64,000 bases of DNA from contig NZ_JABJVV010000011.1 in NCBI RefSeq assembly GCF_013155545.1, positions 62,001 through 126,000 of the forward strand, given 5' to 3'. The translations under genes were made by a program, and so were the position numbers. This DNA is from Caenimonas soli. Lineage in GTDB: Bacteria; Pseudomonadota; Gammaproteobacteria; Burkholderiales; Burkholderiaceae_C. Positions 27,204-39,455 of the stretch are shown one piece after another (positions within the stretch are counted from its first letter, which is position 1; each line of letters opens with the position of its first letter). The notes below the pieces were generated by a model. The model was given only the letters and a program-made list of their open reading frames with translations. It did not search any database and had not been told where the DNA came from.

Positions 27204-29720
27204 TCACCGCCCGTTTGTCGTCGCCGTGACTGCCTTACTGGCGTTCATCGTTACCGTGCACGTGTTCCCGGTGCCGGTACAAGCGCCACCCCAGCCTGCA
27301 AAGGTTCCTTTGCCGTTGACCTTTACCGTCAACGTGACAGTCGCGCCGCTGGCGAACGGGGCGGTGCAGGTACCGCCGCAGCTGATTCCGGCCGGGACGC
27401 TGGTGATCGTTGCATTGCCCGTGCCGGCCTTGGTCACCGTCAGCGCATACGTCGGGATTGCCGCTGTGACCGTGAAAGGCAATGCACCCGACGCGGCTGC
27501 TCCAGGGTTGAGCACCGAGACCTGGCCGGTACCCGGGGCGGCTATGTCGGCCGCCGTTATGGCGGCTCTCAACTGGGTGCCGCTGACCAAGGTTGTCGTG
27601 CGGGCCGTGCCATTCCATAGCACCGCCGCCCCTGAAACGAAATTGCTGCCGTTGGCGGTGAGCGTGAAGGCGGGCCCCCCTGCAGTCGCGCTGCTTGGGG
27701 CGAGCGAGACAAGTGCCGGAACCGCCGGCGGGGGCGGGACTGCGACCGTGAATGGCAATGCGCCGGACGCGGCTCCTCCAGGGTTGAGCACCGAGACCTG
27801 GGCGGTACCCGGGGCGGCTATGTCGGCCGCCGTTATGGCTGCGCTCAATTGAGTGCCGCTGACCAAGGTTGTTGTGCGGGCCACGCCATTCCAGTGCACG
27901 GCCGACCCCGAAACGAAGTTGCTGCCGTTGGCGGTGAGCGTGAAGGCGGGGCCCCCTGCAGTCGCGCTGCTTGGGACGAGCGAGCCAAGTGCCGGAGCCG
28001 CCGGCGGGGGCGGCGGGGGCGGCGGGGCTGTGACCGTGAAAGGCAATGCACCGGACGCGGCTCCTCCAGGGTTGAGCACCGAGACCTGGGCGGTACCCGG
28101 GGCGGCTATGTCGGCCGCGGCGATGGCGGCGCTCAACTGAGTGCCGCTGACCAAGGTTGTCGTGCGGGCCACGCCATTCCAGTGCACGGCCGCCCCCGAA
28201 ACGAAATTGCTGCCGTTGGCGGTGAGCGTGAAGGCGGGCCCCCCTGCAGTCGCGCTGCTTGGGGCGAGCGAGACAAGTACCGGAACCGCTGGCGGCGGCG
28301 GCGGCGGTGGCGCCGCGGTGCCGATCTGCACGATAGCGGCCACGGACGGCACACCATTGCCGTTGACAATGAAGAGCATGTAGTGCCCGGGCGGCGCCAG
28401 GTTTGCATTGGCTGGAGCCGTGATGCTTAGCGTGCCTGTGCCAGGTGTGAACTGCAGCGTGGTCATACGCTGGTTCTGGTCGAACCCATGCGTGACGGAT
28501 GGCAGCCGGATCAGCGTCACTTTCTGGATGCTGGCAGCGTCCAGACTCTGAACGGTGATTTGTTGGCCGTATCCCATCGACGCTGGCACCGCACTCATGG
28601 CCGGGCGTGCTCCCTTGAACAGGTACGGTGGCGAAAAGACCTCGGCTTCAAGATGGCCGTCGCCGCCGCCTGTGATCACACGTCCGTCTGGGAGAAGCAG
28701 CGCCGAGGAGTGGTAAAGCCTTGGCACCGATGCGCTCGCCAGCGTGGTCCAGGCCTCCGTGGCCGGGTTCCACGATTCCGCTGCGAAGACCGGCGATGTT
28801 TCATCGTTCCAGCCCGAGCCCGATGTGCCGCCGGTGACCAGCACGGTGCCATCGGGCAGCAAGGTGGCGCTGTGATGGCGCCGGGCGTTGCTCATCGATG
28901 CAACTGCGCGCCAGGCCGGAGCCGGCCCGGTCAGGTCGATCACTTGCGCCACCGGTCCAGGCGGGTTATCACCTCCCCCCATCACCAGTATTTTCCCATC
29001 GGCGTACATGGCAGCCGAATTGGCGTCGCGATAACCGAAATTGCTCAACCCCAGAAAACTCCATGCACCGGTGCCGGCGGTGTCCAGCCAGCGGATGTTG
29101 TCCGAAGGTCCGACCATGATCACCCGGCCATTCGGCGCCACGAACAGCTGCGGATAATAGGGCACTTCCAACTGTGCATTCGTCAAGTCGCGCCACGTGT
29201 TGGTCGCGGCCTGATACACCTGCGGTAGCGGATTAACCCCGACGGTCGTGTCGATGCCCCCCGACATCACCAGCGCATCGCCGTTCGGCAGCGTCGTCAC
29301 TGTCGGATACCAGCGTCCCGCGTTCATGTCGGGCGCCCTCGACCAGGCATTCGTCGCCGGGTCGTACACGCTGGCGTTCGCAAGCCCGACGTTGTCCAGG
29401 ATATGCCCGCCGGCCACCAGCAGCCGTCCGTCCGCCAGAAAGGCGTGGCCCGCGCAGAACACGTCATAACCTGCAACCGGCAGCGCGGTGATCGCCTGGG
29501 TGGTGGGATCCCACAGGTATCCCTGGTCACCGGGGCGGCCCCACATCATGACTTTGCCGCTTGGGAGCAGGTGGCTGTCGATAGGTATGACCGGAAAGTC
29601 CTGCAATCGGGTCCACGCGCCTGTGAGGCTGGCCTGCGCGTTCGCAGTACCCGGCGAGAGGAAGCATGCTGTGCCCAACAGGCATGACAGTGCGGCGGCA
29701 GCAAGCTTGCGCAACATCAC
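27204..29720 (-). CDS. Secreted copper-radical oxidase (galactose/glyoxal oxidase type) with three IPT-like repeats
   Basis: An exported 838-residue enzyme with a signal peptide (about 1-29). The beta-propeller carries all expected copper-radical ligands: Cys89 (DVFCAG) and Tyr138 (GRWYPT) for the thioether-linked radical cofactor, Tyr336-His337 (RLYHSS) and His411 (SVTHGF). Propeller repeats end in GG turns as in kelch folds. The usual C-terminal E-set domain follows (to about 468). Then come three nearly identical IPT/TIG-like modules of about 85 residues separated by proline runs, and a Cys-containing terminal repeat ([18 protein letters not shown]). The likely reaction is oxidation of an alcohol or aldehyde with O2 to give H2O2; substrate unknown. 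The start overlaps the upstream HAF gene by ATGA. Confidence 0.9.
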   Translation of the reverse strand: MMLRKLAAAALSCLLGTACFLSPGTANAQASLTGAWTRLQDFPVIPIDSHLLPSGKVMMWGRPGDQGYLWDPTTQAITALPVAGYDVFCAGHAFLADGRLLVAGGHILDNVGLANASVYDPATNAWSRAPDMNAGRWYPTVTTLPNGDALVMSGGIDTTVGVNPLPQVYQAATNTWRDLTNAQLEVPYYPQLFVAPNGRVIMVGPSDNIRWLDTAGTGAWSFLGLSNFGYRDANSAAMYADGKILVMGGGDNPPGPVAQVIDLTGPAPAWRAVASMSNARRHHSATLLPDGTVLVTGGTSGSGWNDETSPVFAAESWNPATEAWTTLASASVPRLYHSSALLLPDGRVITGGGDGHLEAEVFSPPYLFKGARPAMSAVPASMGYGQQITVQSLDAASIQKVTLIRLPSVTHGFDQNQRMTTLQFTPGTGTLSITAPANANLAPPGHYMLFIVNGNGVPSVAAIVQIGTAAPPPPPPPAVPVLVSLAPSSATAGGPAFTLTANGSNFVSGAAVHWNGVARTTTLVSGTQLSAAIAAADIAAPGTAQVSVLNPGGAASGALPFTVTAPPPPPPPPAAPALGSLVPSSATAGGPAFTLTANGSNFVSGSAVHWNGVARTTTLVSGTQLSAAITAADIAAPGTAQVSVLNPGGAASGALPFTVAVPPPPAVPALVSLAPSSATAGGPAFTLTANGSNFVSGAAVLWNGTARTTTLVSGTQLRAAITAADIAAPGTGQVSVLNPGAAASGALPFTVTAAIPTYALTVTKAGTGNATITSVPAGISCGGTCTAPFASGATVTLTVKVNGKGTFAGWGGACTGTGNTCTVTMNASKAVTATTNGR
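27462..28310 (-). repeat. Three tandem ~280-bp coding repeats (IPT-like modules)
   Basis: Equivalent points lie at 27468, 27744 and 28032, giving periods of 276 and 288 bp. The copies are nearly identical at DNA level; the 12-bp difference is in the proline linker. Such identity suggests recent duplication or ongoing gene conversion. Confidence 0.85.
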
Positions 29721-30820
29721 GGCGTTCCTCCCGAGCGAACGAGCAGGAAGACCCGGACCGGAAGGTCGTGCTCATCCACGTCATGCTCGTGAGCTCCGCT
29801 CCCCTGCCCAGCCCCTGCGTGATGCCCGGCCGCTGGCACATGCCCGATGGCGATGATCATGCCGCCGGCCGTGATGCCGACGGCCTTGGTCAGCACGAAG
29901 GTCGATGGTGCAATAAGACTGTTCAGGTCATGCACGCCGCCGCGCGTCCACAGTACTGCGCGGCTACCTACAGTGCTGGTAGAGGCGCCGACGATGTCTC
30001 CCACACCATTGCTGCCGAACGCCTGACTGAATTCCCCACCCGGCAGCGTGCCGAGATCGACGACCCCGCCGCTCCAGGGCCACAAAGTGGCGCGGCGCGC
30101 GCCGGACGCGTCGGCCGAGTAGCCGACAACGTCGCCGCGCGCATTGATCGCGTTGGCCTCGCCCGTGGTGTGGCCGGCTAGCAGCGTCAATTCGGCTGGA
30201 GTCCGACCAGCCCCCCACAAGATCGGTCTTTGCCCGGCGGCAGTGCTGCGGACGCCCGACACGTCGCCTCGCTCGTTGATGCCGGTCGCTCGACTGCGGG
30301 ACATATCAGGAGAGCCGGGCAACGCCGTTGGCGTGCCGTTTGCATCCCACATGACGGCGCGCTGGCCTCCAGCCCCGCTGGAGAAGCCGACGGCCTGGCC
30401 CCGGTTGTTCAAGGCGTAGGCCGCGCTGGAAGAGTCGCCGCCAAGTGGAGGCAGTTCCCTGGCCGCTCCTGCTCGCGTGCCGGCGAATGCGTGGACCCCG
30501 GTTTGCGTGCTGAAGCTGCCCACGTAGCCTCCGGTATCGTTGAGACCGAAGACGACCGCGCTGTCACTTTCGGCCGGTTCAGCGACCTGCCGCGGACCAT
30601 TGATCTCGAACAATAGTGCGCGCCGGCCCCGGCGCGTACCCTGCGCGCTGTCAAGGATACCGCCGCCCGAGCCCTCACCCGCACTGTTGGGACCGCGAAC
30701 AACCGTCGCGTAGCCTTGTGCGAGTGTGGCAAGGTCGACCACTCTGTAGGTTTGCGCGGCCGCGTTGGCGGCGACGAAACATGCGGCGAACAACAGGGGT
30801 CTGACCCTTATCGCAGCCAT
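29717..30820 (-). CDS. Secreted HAF-repeat protein
   Basis: A 367-residue exported protein with a signal peptide (cleavage likely after AANAAA). It contains repeated blocks of the form [35 protein letters not shown] and GVGDIVGAS, the signature of the extracellular HAF repeat family; function of that family is unknown. The C-terminus is His-rich ([21 protein letters not shown]), which could bind copper. Its stop overlaps the start of the copper-radical oxidase (ATGA), so the two are very probably made together. Confidence 0.8.
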   Translation of the reverse strand: MAAIRVRPLLFAACFVAANAAAQTYRVVDLATLAQGYATVVRGPNSAGEGSGGGILDSAQGTRRGRRALLFEINGPRQVAEPAESDSAVVFGLNDTGGYVGSFSTQTGVHAFAGTRAGAARELPPLGGDSSSAAYALNNRGQAVGFSSGAGGQRAVMWDANGTPTALPGSPDMSRSRATGINERGDVSGVRSTAAGQRPILWGAGRTPAELTLLAGHTTGEANAINARGDVVGYSADASGARRATLWPWSGGVVDLGTLPGGEFSQAFGSNGVGDIVGASTSTVGSRAVLWTRGGVHDLNSLIAPSTFVLTKAVGITAGGMIIAIGHVPAAGHHAGAGQGSGAHEHDVDEHDLPVRVFLLVRSGGTP

Positions 30821-31020
30821 GAATTACCTTCCAGGTTCGCACGGTGCGAACGCAGGGCAATTGTGGAAAATGGGGCGTTAAAAAGCGAACCCGACGGATG
30901 TAAGTTTGAATTGCATGCGTGGCGGGTTACATCGGCCTGCTGCGGCCGAAAAACACAAGCCACCCCAACTCTGTTACGGTGGCTATCACCCGCCATTGGA
31001 CAGCCGATTCCTACTCGAGC

Positions 31021-32406
31021 ATGAAGACCCGAATTGAACACGATACCTTCGGCCCGATCGAAGTTCCGGTCGAGCGGCTCTGGGGCGCGCAGACCCAGCG
31101 CTCCCTGCAGAATTTCAATATTTCCGGGGAGCGCCAGCCGCGCGAGCTGATCCGCGCCCTGGTACAGGTCAAGCGCTCCTGCGCCGTGGTGAACCATCTG
31201 ATGGGACTGCTCGACCAGGCCAAGGCCTCGGCCATCGTCGCGGCCGCCGACGAGGTGCTTGCAGGCAAGCACGACGAGGAGTTCCCGCTGGTGGTGTGGC
31301 AGACCGGCTCGGGGACCCAGACCAACATGAACGTCAACGAGGTGCTGGCCAACCGCGCCAGTGAGCTGCTGGGCGGCCAGCGAGGCGAGGGACGCCTGGT
31401 CCACCCCAACGACGACGTGAACAAGAGCCAGTCGTCCAACGACGTGTTTCCCACGGCCATGAACGTGGCGGCGGTGGATGCCGTGCGCAACCGGCTGATG
31501 CCCTCGCTGATGAAGCTCAAGTCCACGCTGGCGGCCAAGTCGGACGAGTTCATGGACATCGTGAAGATCGGCCGCACCCACCTGCAGGACGCGACGCCGC
31601 TCACCCTGGGCCAGGAATTTTCGGGCTACGCGGCGCAGCTGGAACAGGCCGATCGCCATCTGCACGGCAGCCTGCCGCACTTGTGCGAGCTGGCCTTGGG
31701 CGGGACGGCCGTTGGAACGGGCCTGAATTCGCCCCCCGGCTATGCCGAAAAAGTGGCGGCGGAATTGGCGCGGCTCACCGGGCTGCCCTTCGTCAGCGCC
31801 CCCAACAAGTTCGAGGCCATGGCAGCGGCCGATGCGCTGGTGCACGCCCACGGCGCGCTCAAGACATTGGCCGCAGGGCTCATGAAGATTGCCAACGACG
31901 TGCGCTGGCTGGCCAGCGGGCCGCGCAGCGGCATCGGCGAGATCAGCATCCCCGAGAACGAACCCGGCTCATCGATCATGCCCGGCAAGGTCAACCCGAC
32001 GCAGAGCGAGGCGCTGACCATGCTGTGCTGCCAGGTGTTCGGCAACGACGTCGCCATCAATATCGGCGGGGCCTCGGGCAACTTCGAGCTCAATGTGTTC
32101 CGCCCGATGATCGCCCACAACTTCCTGCAAAGCGTGCGGCTGCTGGCCGATGGCATGGCCAGCTTCAACGACCATTGCGCGGTGGGGATCACCGCCAACC
32201 GCGAGCGCATCGCCGAGCTGGTGGACCGGTCACTGATGCTGGTGACTGCTTTGAACCCGCACATCGGCTACGACAAGGCGGCGCAAATCGCCAAGAAGGC
32301 GCACAAGGAAGGCACCAGCCTGCGCGAGGCGGCCATCGCCTCGGGCCATGTCACCGCCGAGCAGTTCGACCAGTGGGTGCGGCCCGAGAAGATGACTGGG
32401 CGCTAG
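31021..32406 (+). CDS. fumC: Fumarate hydratase, class II
   Basis: The heat-stable, iron-free fumarase, 461 residues, of the aspartase/fumarase superfamily. The family signature [11 protein letters not shown] is complete, and the N-terminus [28 protein letters not shown] is typical. The ATG at 31021 was chosen for this reason over an in-frame opening at 30919. It is divergent from the HAF gene and convergent with the UPF0114 gene, overlapping it by 4 bp. Confidence 0.97.
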   Translation: MKTRIEHDTFGPIEVPVERLWGAQTQRSLQNFNISGERQPRELIRALVQVKRSCAVVNHLMGLLDQAKASAIVAAADEVLAGKHDEEFPLVVWQTGSGTQTNMNVNEVLANRASELLGGQRGEGRLVHPNDDVNKSQSSNDVFPTAMNVAAVDAVRNRLMPSLMKLKSTLAAKSDEFMDIVKIGRTHLQDATPLTLGQEFSGYAAQLEQADRHLHGSLPHLCELALGGTAVGTGLNSPPGYAEKVAAELARLTGLPFVSAPNKFEAMAAADALVHAHGALKTLAAGLMKIANDVRWLASGPRSGIGEISIPENEPGSSIMPGKVNPTQSEALTMLCCQVFGNDVAINIGGASGNFELNVFRPMIAHNFLQSVRLLADGMASFNDHCAVGITANRERIAELVDRSLMLVTALNPHIGYDKAAQIAKKAHKEGTSLREAAIASGHVTAEQFDQWVRPEKMTGR

Positions 32407-33014
32407 TGCTTGCGTTCCGCGATCCCCGACATGATCTTGTCGGTGTATGCGATCGCAATGGCGGACAGCAAGAAGGTGATATGGATCGCCGTCTGCGCGA
32501 TCAGCACCCGGTCGGTGTAGTTGTCGGCGTTGATGAAGGTCTTGAGCAGGTGGATCGACGAGATGCCGATGATCGCCGTGGCCAGCTTCACCTTCAGCAC
32601 CGAGGCGTTCACGTGGCTCAGCCATTCGGGCTGGTCGGGGTGGCCCTGCAGGCCCATGCGGCTGACGAAGGTTTCATAGCCGCCCACGATCACCATGATC
32701 AGCAGGTTGGAGATCATCACCACGTCGATCAGGGCTAGCACCACCAGCATGATCACCGTCTCGTTCAGTGATGTGATGGGGACTGTCTGCTTGTAGCCGA
32801 TGCTGGTGATCAACTGCTGCAGCGCGTCCTGGCTGCCGAAGGCCGCCTCCAGCAGGTGCACCAGCTCGACCCAGAAGTGAAAGACGTAAACCGCCTGGGC
32901 CGCGATCAGCCCCAGATAGAGTGGAAGCTGGAGCCAGCGGCTGGCAAAGATAAGGCCGGGTAGGGGCCGAAGGGGGGAACGGTCTTGCAGGGTAGTGGTC
33001 GTGGGGTCTTGCAT
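32403..33014 (-). CDS. UPF0114 (YqhA-like) inner membrane protein
   Basis: A 203-residue protein with about four hydrophobic segments. [44 protein letters not shown] and [21 protein letters not shown] are characteristic of the UPF0114/TIGR00645 family. Function is unknown. It shares the region 33015-33186 with the divergent acs gene. Confidence 0.88.
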   Translation of the reverse strand: MQDPTTTTLQDRSPLRPLPGLIFASRWLQLPLYLGLIAAQAVYVFHFWVELVHLLEAAFGSQDALQQLITSIGYKQTVPITSLNETVIMLVVLALIDVVMISNLLIMVIVGGYETFVSRMGLQGHPDQPEWLSHVNASVLKVKLATAIIGISSIHLLKTFINADNYTDRVLIAQTAIHITFLLSAIAIAYTDKIMSGIAERKH

Positions 33015-33186
33015 TGAGGAAACGGGGTTTTTACGGATGGGCAGATTGTAGATTTCCCGCGTGGCAGCTCTGGTTGGGAGTAAATTTCAGAGCGCGGCGC
33101 GGGGCGAGGGTAGCCCTCGTCAGTGGACTGTAAGTGCTAACCCTGACATTACCGCGAAATCCAACCCTCTAGCGGAGACTATCGTC

Positions 33187-35172
<1,986 letters not shown>

Positions 35173-35178
35173 GCAGTT

Positions 35179-35204
35179 GTCATCCCGGACTTGTTCCGGG
35201 ATCC
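35179..35204. repeat. REP-like palindrome, copy B (downstream of acs)
   Basis: ATCCCGGA (35182-35189) pairs with TCCGGGAT (35195-35202), flanked by GTC and CC as in the other two copies at 17833 and 37645. Confidence 0.65.
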
Positions 35205-35223
35205 ATCTCGGCGCGTGCCCAAA

Positions 35224-35252
35224 TAAAAAAGGCCCGCGATGCGGGCCTTTCT
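35224..35252. terminator. Bidirectional intrinsic terminator between acs and cytochrome c
   Basis: AAAAAAGGCCCGC-GAT-GCGGGCCTTTCTT: an 8-bp GC stem with an A-run on one side and T-run on the other, between convergent genes. Confidence 0.85.
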
Positions 35253-35268
35253 TGGCAGGGCTTGGCCG

Positions 35269-35571
35269 TTATTTCTGGGTCAGTATCCAGGCCGCCAGCT
35301 TCTTGGCTTCGGCATCGTTCACTTGTGCATTGGCGGGCATGGGCACGGGACCCCAGACGCCGGAGCCGCCCTTCATGATCTTGGCGGCGAGCTTGTCGAC
35401 GGCGTCCTTCTGGCCGGCGTATTTGGCGGCCACATCCTTGTACGAGGGTCCGACCAGCTTCTTGTCGACGGCGTGGCAGGCCATGCAGTTCTTGGCCGTG
35501 GCCAAGGCCTGGTCGGCCAGCACTGGGGCGCAGGCCGCGGCGGCGAGCAGGGCAAACAGGGCACGTTTCAT
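35269..35571 (-). CDS. Periplasmic cytochrome c (c551/c552-like, class I)
   Basis: A 100-residue electron carrier with a signal peptide (to about residue 19, VLADQ). The heme-binding motif is CMACH and the axial Met ligand is in WGPVPMPAN. The ATG at 35571 was chosen because it starts the signal peptide and has GGAAGATC upstream on its strand. Its partner oxidase is not in the window. Confidence 0.95.
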   Translation of the reverse strand: MKRALFALLAAAACAPVLADQALATAKNCMACHAVDKKLVGPSYKDVAAKYAGQKDAVDKLAAKIMKGGSGVWGPVPMPANAQVNDAEAKKLAAWILTQK

Positions 35572-35696
35572 CGATCTTCCTCTCGAGTTGGAGTACATTT
35601 GTTCAACGCTATTGTAGGGAAGGCGGTTGACGCCTTTGTCGCTGGCGGGTAAAGCTCGGCAATGCTGCAACACACCGCCATCGTTGGAGAAACCTG

Positions 35697-35936
35697 ATGT
35701 ATCTGCTCGGACTTGGAATTATCCTGCTGGCCATGAAGTACCTGGAGATCGGCCCCGTGGCCCTCTGGGAGTGGTGGTGGGTACTTTCGCCGTTCGCCCT
35801 GGCGGTCGTTTGGTGGGCCTGGGCCGACTGGTCGGGCTATACCAAGAAAAAGGCGGTCGAGAAAGAAGTTGCCAAAAAGCAGGCACGCATCAACAAGAGC
35901 CGCGAGTCCCTGGGCATCAAGACCCGCCGGCGCTAG
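35697..35936 (+). CDS. Small Trp-rich membrane protein (TIGR04438-like)
   Basis: A 79-residue protein with two hydrophobic segments and a basic, charged tail (TKKKAVEKEVAKKQ). Tryptophans cluster in LWEWWWVLSPFALAVVWWAWADW. From memory this matches the TIGR04438 small Trp-rich family of Burkholderiales; function unknown. Its stop lies next to the convergent FAD oxidoreductase gene. Confidence 0.85.
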   Translation: MYLLGLGIILLAMKYLEIGPVALWEWWWVLSPFALAVVWWAWADWSGYTKKKAVEKEVAKKQARINKSRESLGIKTRRR

Positions 35937-35937
35937 G

Positions 35938-37431
35938 TCATGCGACGTTCAGCTGCTTGCGCTTGAGCGGAGCAATCGCGGGCCCGTCGATCACCGTCCC
36001 GTCCGGCCTGAACCGGCTGCCGTGGCAGGGGCAGTCCCAGCTGGTTTCCACGCTGTTCCAGTGCACCTTGCATCCCAGGTGCGTGCACACCGCAGACACG
36101 GCGAAAAGCTCGCCGTCCGGGGCCCGATAGGCGGCGAACGATTCGCCATCGGCTTCGATGATCGCGCTGTCCTCCGGCGCCAAAGTCGACAGCTGCTCGC
36201 CCTGCCGGTGGGTCAGGTAGTCCTTGACCAGCGACATGGTCATGGTCCCCACTTCATCGAGCATTGCCTTGCCGCCCTTGACGGGCGAGAAACGCCCGGG
36301 TTTGCACAGTTCGCCAAACTCCGGTGACCGGCCCATCAACTGCTCGGCCATGATTTGCGCCGCGACGGTCCCCCACACCAGGCCGTCGGTCGAGAATCCC
36401 GTCGCGATGAAGCACCCGGAAAAATCGCGGCCGATGTAGGGCAGGCCATCGGCCGAGCGATAGTTCTGGGCCGACCATCGATGGCTCACCTCGCCGGCGC
36501 CGAACTGCTTTTCGATCGCGCCCTCCAGCACCATCAAGCTGGCCTTGGCGTTGTGGGTTCCGAGCTTGTGTTCCTGGCCGACGCCCACCAGGAAACTGCG
36601 GCCTTGCCACTGCATCGTGCGCACCGAGAACCTGTCGTTGCCGCGGTACCAGAAGACGCCCGGCCCTGGATCGGCGCCGGTCAGCGGACGGGCGATGCCA
36701 TATTCGCGGTGCACCGGCATCTCGGCCTGCACCACGTGGAAGCCCTTGGGCGTGTGCGTGGCCATCACGACCTCCTGGGCCTTCACGGCGCCGGTCGCGG
36801 TTGCCGCACGCTTGGCCTTCTGGTCAAGCTCGATCACGCGTGAATGCTCGTACAAGTCCGCTCCTGCTTCGACCGCCAGTCCCGCGATGTGTGCCACATA
36901 AGCCTGGGGCTGGAACTGCGCCTGCCCCTGCAGAACCACGGCATCCCGCACCGGTTTCGGCAGGGGTTCCGGGACGCTGGTATCCAGGCGGACGTTGCAC
37001 CCGGCCTGCAACAAAGCCGTGAACTCCTGGGTGACACCCGCCCTTTGCTCCTCGGAGATTGCGTACAGATAGTGGTTGCAACGGCGGAAGCCGCAGTCGG
37101 CCCGCCCCGCGAGGGATTCAACGAAATCGACGGCGGCGCGGCGCTGTGCCACGACCTGGCGCGCAACGCCCCGGTCCCAGCGGCTGGCAATGGTGTGCAC
37201 ACCCTGGCTCAGGGTTTCGTAGAGGTTGCCCGTCGAGTTGCCGGTGCTGCCGCTGCCGATGGCGTCGGCTTCGAGCAGGACCACGGAGCGTCCCTGCTGG
37301 GCCAACAGCAGCGCGAGCGTAACCCCGGTGATTCCGCCGCCGATGATGAGCACATCGGTGCTGACATCGCTCTGCAGCAGGGCATAGCCTGTTTGGGGCG
37401 CCGTGGCGCGCCAGATTGAAGTGGTGTCCAT
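35938..37431 (-). CDS. FAD-dependent oxidoreductase with C-terminal Rieske 2Fe-2S domain
   Basis: A 497-residue fusion. The N-terminal part is a DadA/glycine-oxidase-like FAD domain with the dinucleotide motif VLIIGGGITGVTLALLLAQQG (about 26-46). The C-terminal ~100 residues form a Rieske domain with CTHLGC and CPCHGSRF as cluster ligands. Such fusions are known as amino-acid-oxidase-like Rieske proteins, but their substrates are mostly undefined. No signal peptide is seen, so it should act in the cytoplasm. Confidence 0.9.
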   Translation of the reverse strand: MDTTSIWRATAPQTGYALLQSDVSTDVLIIGGGITGVTLALLLAQQGRSVVLLEADAIGSGSTGNSTGNLYETLSQGVHTIASRWDRGVARQVVAQRRAAVDFVESLAGRADCGFRRCNHYLYAISEEQRAGVTQEFTALLQAGCNVRLDTSVPEPLPKPVRDAVVLQGQAQFQPQAYVAHIAGLAVEAGADLYEHSRVIELDQKAKRAATATGAVKAQEVVMATHTPKGFHVVQAEMPVHREYGIARPLTGADPGPGVFWYRGNDRFSVRTMQWQGRSFLVGVGQEHKLGTHNAKASLMVLEGAIEKQFGAGEVSHRWSAQNYRSADGLPYIGRDFSGCFIATGFSTDGLVWGTVAAQIMAEQLMGRSPEFGELCKPGRFSPVKGGKAMLDEVGTMTMSLVKDYLTHRQGEQLSTLAPEDSAIIEADGESFAAYRAPDGELFAVSAVCTHLGCKVHWNSVETSWDCPCHGSRFRPDGTVIDGPAIAPLKRKQLNVA

Positions 37432-37497
37432 GGTGTTTTCTCCCCGAGAACAGCCATGCTAGGGTTGCGCGCCGCGGACGCGCTGTAGGACAAGCGC

Positions 37498-37620
37498 TAG
37501 TAATGGTCGAGCATGGCGTCCTTGCCAGCCACCGGCCTGGCGAACAGCCGGTGCAGCAGGGCCCGCATCCATTAGTCGAAGCGCTGGCGCAGGTTCTTCG
37601 CGTACATCTCGGGGGTACCG
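37498..37620 (-). pseudogene. Possible C-terminal gene remnant with in-frame stop
   Basis: On the minus strand the frame reads TPEMYAKNLRQRFD-stop-WMRALLHRLFARP and ends AGKDAMLDHY before a TAG. The last 32 bp resemble the end of the neighbouring ilvD (26 of 32 bases alike; ilvD ends KGAVLDNY). The parent gene is not recognised. It could also be a 23-residue peptide starting at the Met after the stop, or no gene at all. Confidence 0.3.
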
Positions 37621-37644
37621 CCTGCCGCGACGCGAGGAAGTCAT

Positions 37645-37670
37645 GGATGCCGGATCGAGTCCGGCATGAC
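37645..37670. repeat. REP-like palindrome, copy C (downstream of ilvD)
   Basis: ATGCCGGA (37647-37654) pairs with TCCGGCAT (37660-37667). Read on the minus strand it begins GTCATGCCGG and ends GGCATCC, matching copies A and B. Confidence 0.65.
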
Positions 37671-37694
37671 AGCGCTTTGTAGGCCGCCTGGTAC

Positions 37695-39389
37695 CTAGTA
37701 GTTGTCGAGCACGGCGCCCTTGCTGGCGCTGGCTGCGTTGAACGCGAACTTGGCCTGCACGCCGCGGGTATAGCGCGGGGCCGGCGCGGTCCAGCCGGCG
37801 CGGCGCTTGGCAATCTCGGCCTCCGGCACGTTCAGTTCCAGTTTCAGCTGGTGCGCGTCGATGGTGATCGAGTCGCCTTCGTTGACGAAGGCGATGGTCC
37901 CGCCGGCTGCCGCTTCCGGAGCCACGTGACCGACCACCATGCCCCAGGTGCCGCCGGAGAACCGGCCGTCGGTGATGAGGCCCACGCTCTCGCCCAGGCC
38001 GGCGCCGATCAGCGCGCCCGTGGGGGCCAGCATCTCCGGCATGCCGGGGCCGCCCTTGGGGCCCAGGTAGCGCAGCACCATCACGTCGCCCGCCTTGATC
38101 TTGCCGTCCAGGATGGCCTGCAGTGCCGACTGCTCGTCGTCGAACACGCGGGCCGGCCCGGTGATCACCGGGTTCTTCAGGCCGGTGATCTTGGCCACCG
38201 CGCCTTCGGGCGACAGGTTGCCCTTGAGGATGGCCAGGTGCCCATGCTCGTACATCGGCTTGCTGATGGGGCGGATCACGTCCTGGTCGGAGCGCGGTTC
38301 ATCGGGGATGTCCTTCAGCACTTGCGCGATCGTTTCCCCCGTGATCGTGATGCAGTCGCCATGCAGCAGGCCCGCCTTCAGCAGGATCTTCATCACTTGG
38401 GGGATGCCACCGGCGCGGTGCAGGTCCACAGCCAGGTATTTGCCGGAAGGCTTGAGGTCGCACAACACCGGCGTCCTCTGGCGGATGCGCTCGAAGTCGT
38501 CGATGGTCCACTCCACCTCGGCCGCATGCGCGATGGCCAGGAAGTGCAGCACCGCATTGGTCGAGCCGCCCGTGGCCATGATGACGGCCACCGCGTTCTC
38601 GATCGCCTTGCGCGTCACGATGTCGCGCGGCTTGATGTCCTTCTTGATGGCCTCGACCAGCACCTTGGCCGACTCCTTGGCGGAGTTCATCTTCTCGTCG
38701 TGCGGGTTGGCCATGGTGGACGAGTAGGGCAGGGAGATGCCCATCGCCTCGAAGGCCGACGACATGGTGTTGGCCGTGTACATGCCGCCGCAGGAGCCCG
38801 TACCGGGAATGGCGCGCATCTCGATCTCGCGCAGGTCCTCGTCGCTCATGTTGCCGGCGGCGTTCTGGCCCACGGCCTCGAACACGCTGACGATGTTCAG
38901 GTCCTGGCCCTTGTAGTGGCCCGGCAGGATGGTGCCGCCGTAAACGTAGATGGCCGGCACATTGGCCCGCAGCATGCCCATCAGGCCGCCGGGCATGTTC
39001 TTGTCGCAGCCGCCCACCACCAGCACGCCGTCCATCCACTGGCCCTGCACGCAGGTTTCGATGCAGTCGGAAATGACTTCGCGGCTGATCAGCGAGTACT
39101 TCATGCCCTCGGTGCCCATGGCCATGCCGTCGGAGATGGTGGGCGTGCCGAAGATCTGGGCGTTGCCGCCGGCTTCCTCGATGCCGGCCACCGCCGCATC
39201 GGCCAGTTTCTGCAGGCCGCTGTTGCAGGGCGTGATGGTGCTGTGGCCATTGGCCACGCCGACCATGGGCTTCTTGAAGTCGCCCTCCTGGTAGCCCATG
39301 GCGTAGTACATGGATCGGTTGGGCGCGCGCGACTTGCCCTCGGTGATGTTCTTGCTGCGGCGGTTGATCTGGATAGGTTTCGTGTCCAT
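37695..39389 (-). CDS. ilvD: Dihydroxy-acid dehydratase
   Basis: Catalyses the third step of valine/isoleucine synthesis; an Fe-S dehydratase of 564 residues. Cluster cysteines lie in [17 protein letters not shown] and [13 protein letters not shown], and the C-terminal GRFSGGTWG block is complete. The ATG at 39389 ([16 protein letters not shown]) was chosen because family members begin here; the open frame upstream has no similarity. It is divergent from lgt across 66 bp. Confidence 0.97.
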   Translation of the reverse strand: MDTKPIQINRRSKNITEGKSRAPNRSMYYAMGYQEGDFKKPMVGVANGHSTITPCNSGLQKLADAAVAGIEEAGGNAQIFGTPTISDGMAMGTEGMKYSLISREVISDCIETCVQGQWMDGVLVVGGCDKNMPGGLMGMLRANVPAIYVYGGTILPGHYKGQDLNIVSVFEAVGQNAAGNMSDEDLREIEMRAIPGTGSCGGMYTANTMSSAFEAMGISLPYSSTMANPHDEKMNSAKESAKVLVEAIKKDIKPRDIVTRKAIENAVAVIMATGGSTNAVLHFLAIAHAAEVEWTIDDFERIRQRTPVLCDLKPSGKYLAVDLHRAGGIPQVMKILLKAGLLHGDCITITGETIAQVLKDIPDEPRSDQDVIRPISKPMYEHGHLAILKGNLSPEGAVAKITGLKNPVITGPARVFDDEQSALQAILDGKIKAGDVMVLRYLGPKGGPGMPEMLAPTGALIGAGLGESVGLITDGRFSGGTWGMVVGHVAPEAAAGGTIAFVNEGDSITIDAHQLKLELNVPEAEIAKRRAGWTAPAPRYTRGVQAKFAFNAASASKGAVLDNY

Positions 39390-39455
39390 CCCCGAAGTAT
39401 GCCGCAGCCGGGAACGGGCTCCCGCGGAGCTACTGCTTGCAGCACAATACCCCGC

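Noticed and set aside
27462..28310. CRISPR-like array
   Set aside because: Repeats are ~280 bp, in frame and coding, without short unique spacers.
27849..28430. Plus-strand frames across the oxidase repeats
   Set aside because: They repeat because the coding strand opposite repeats; no start signals and low-complexity content.
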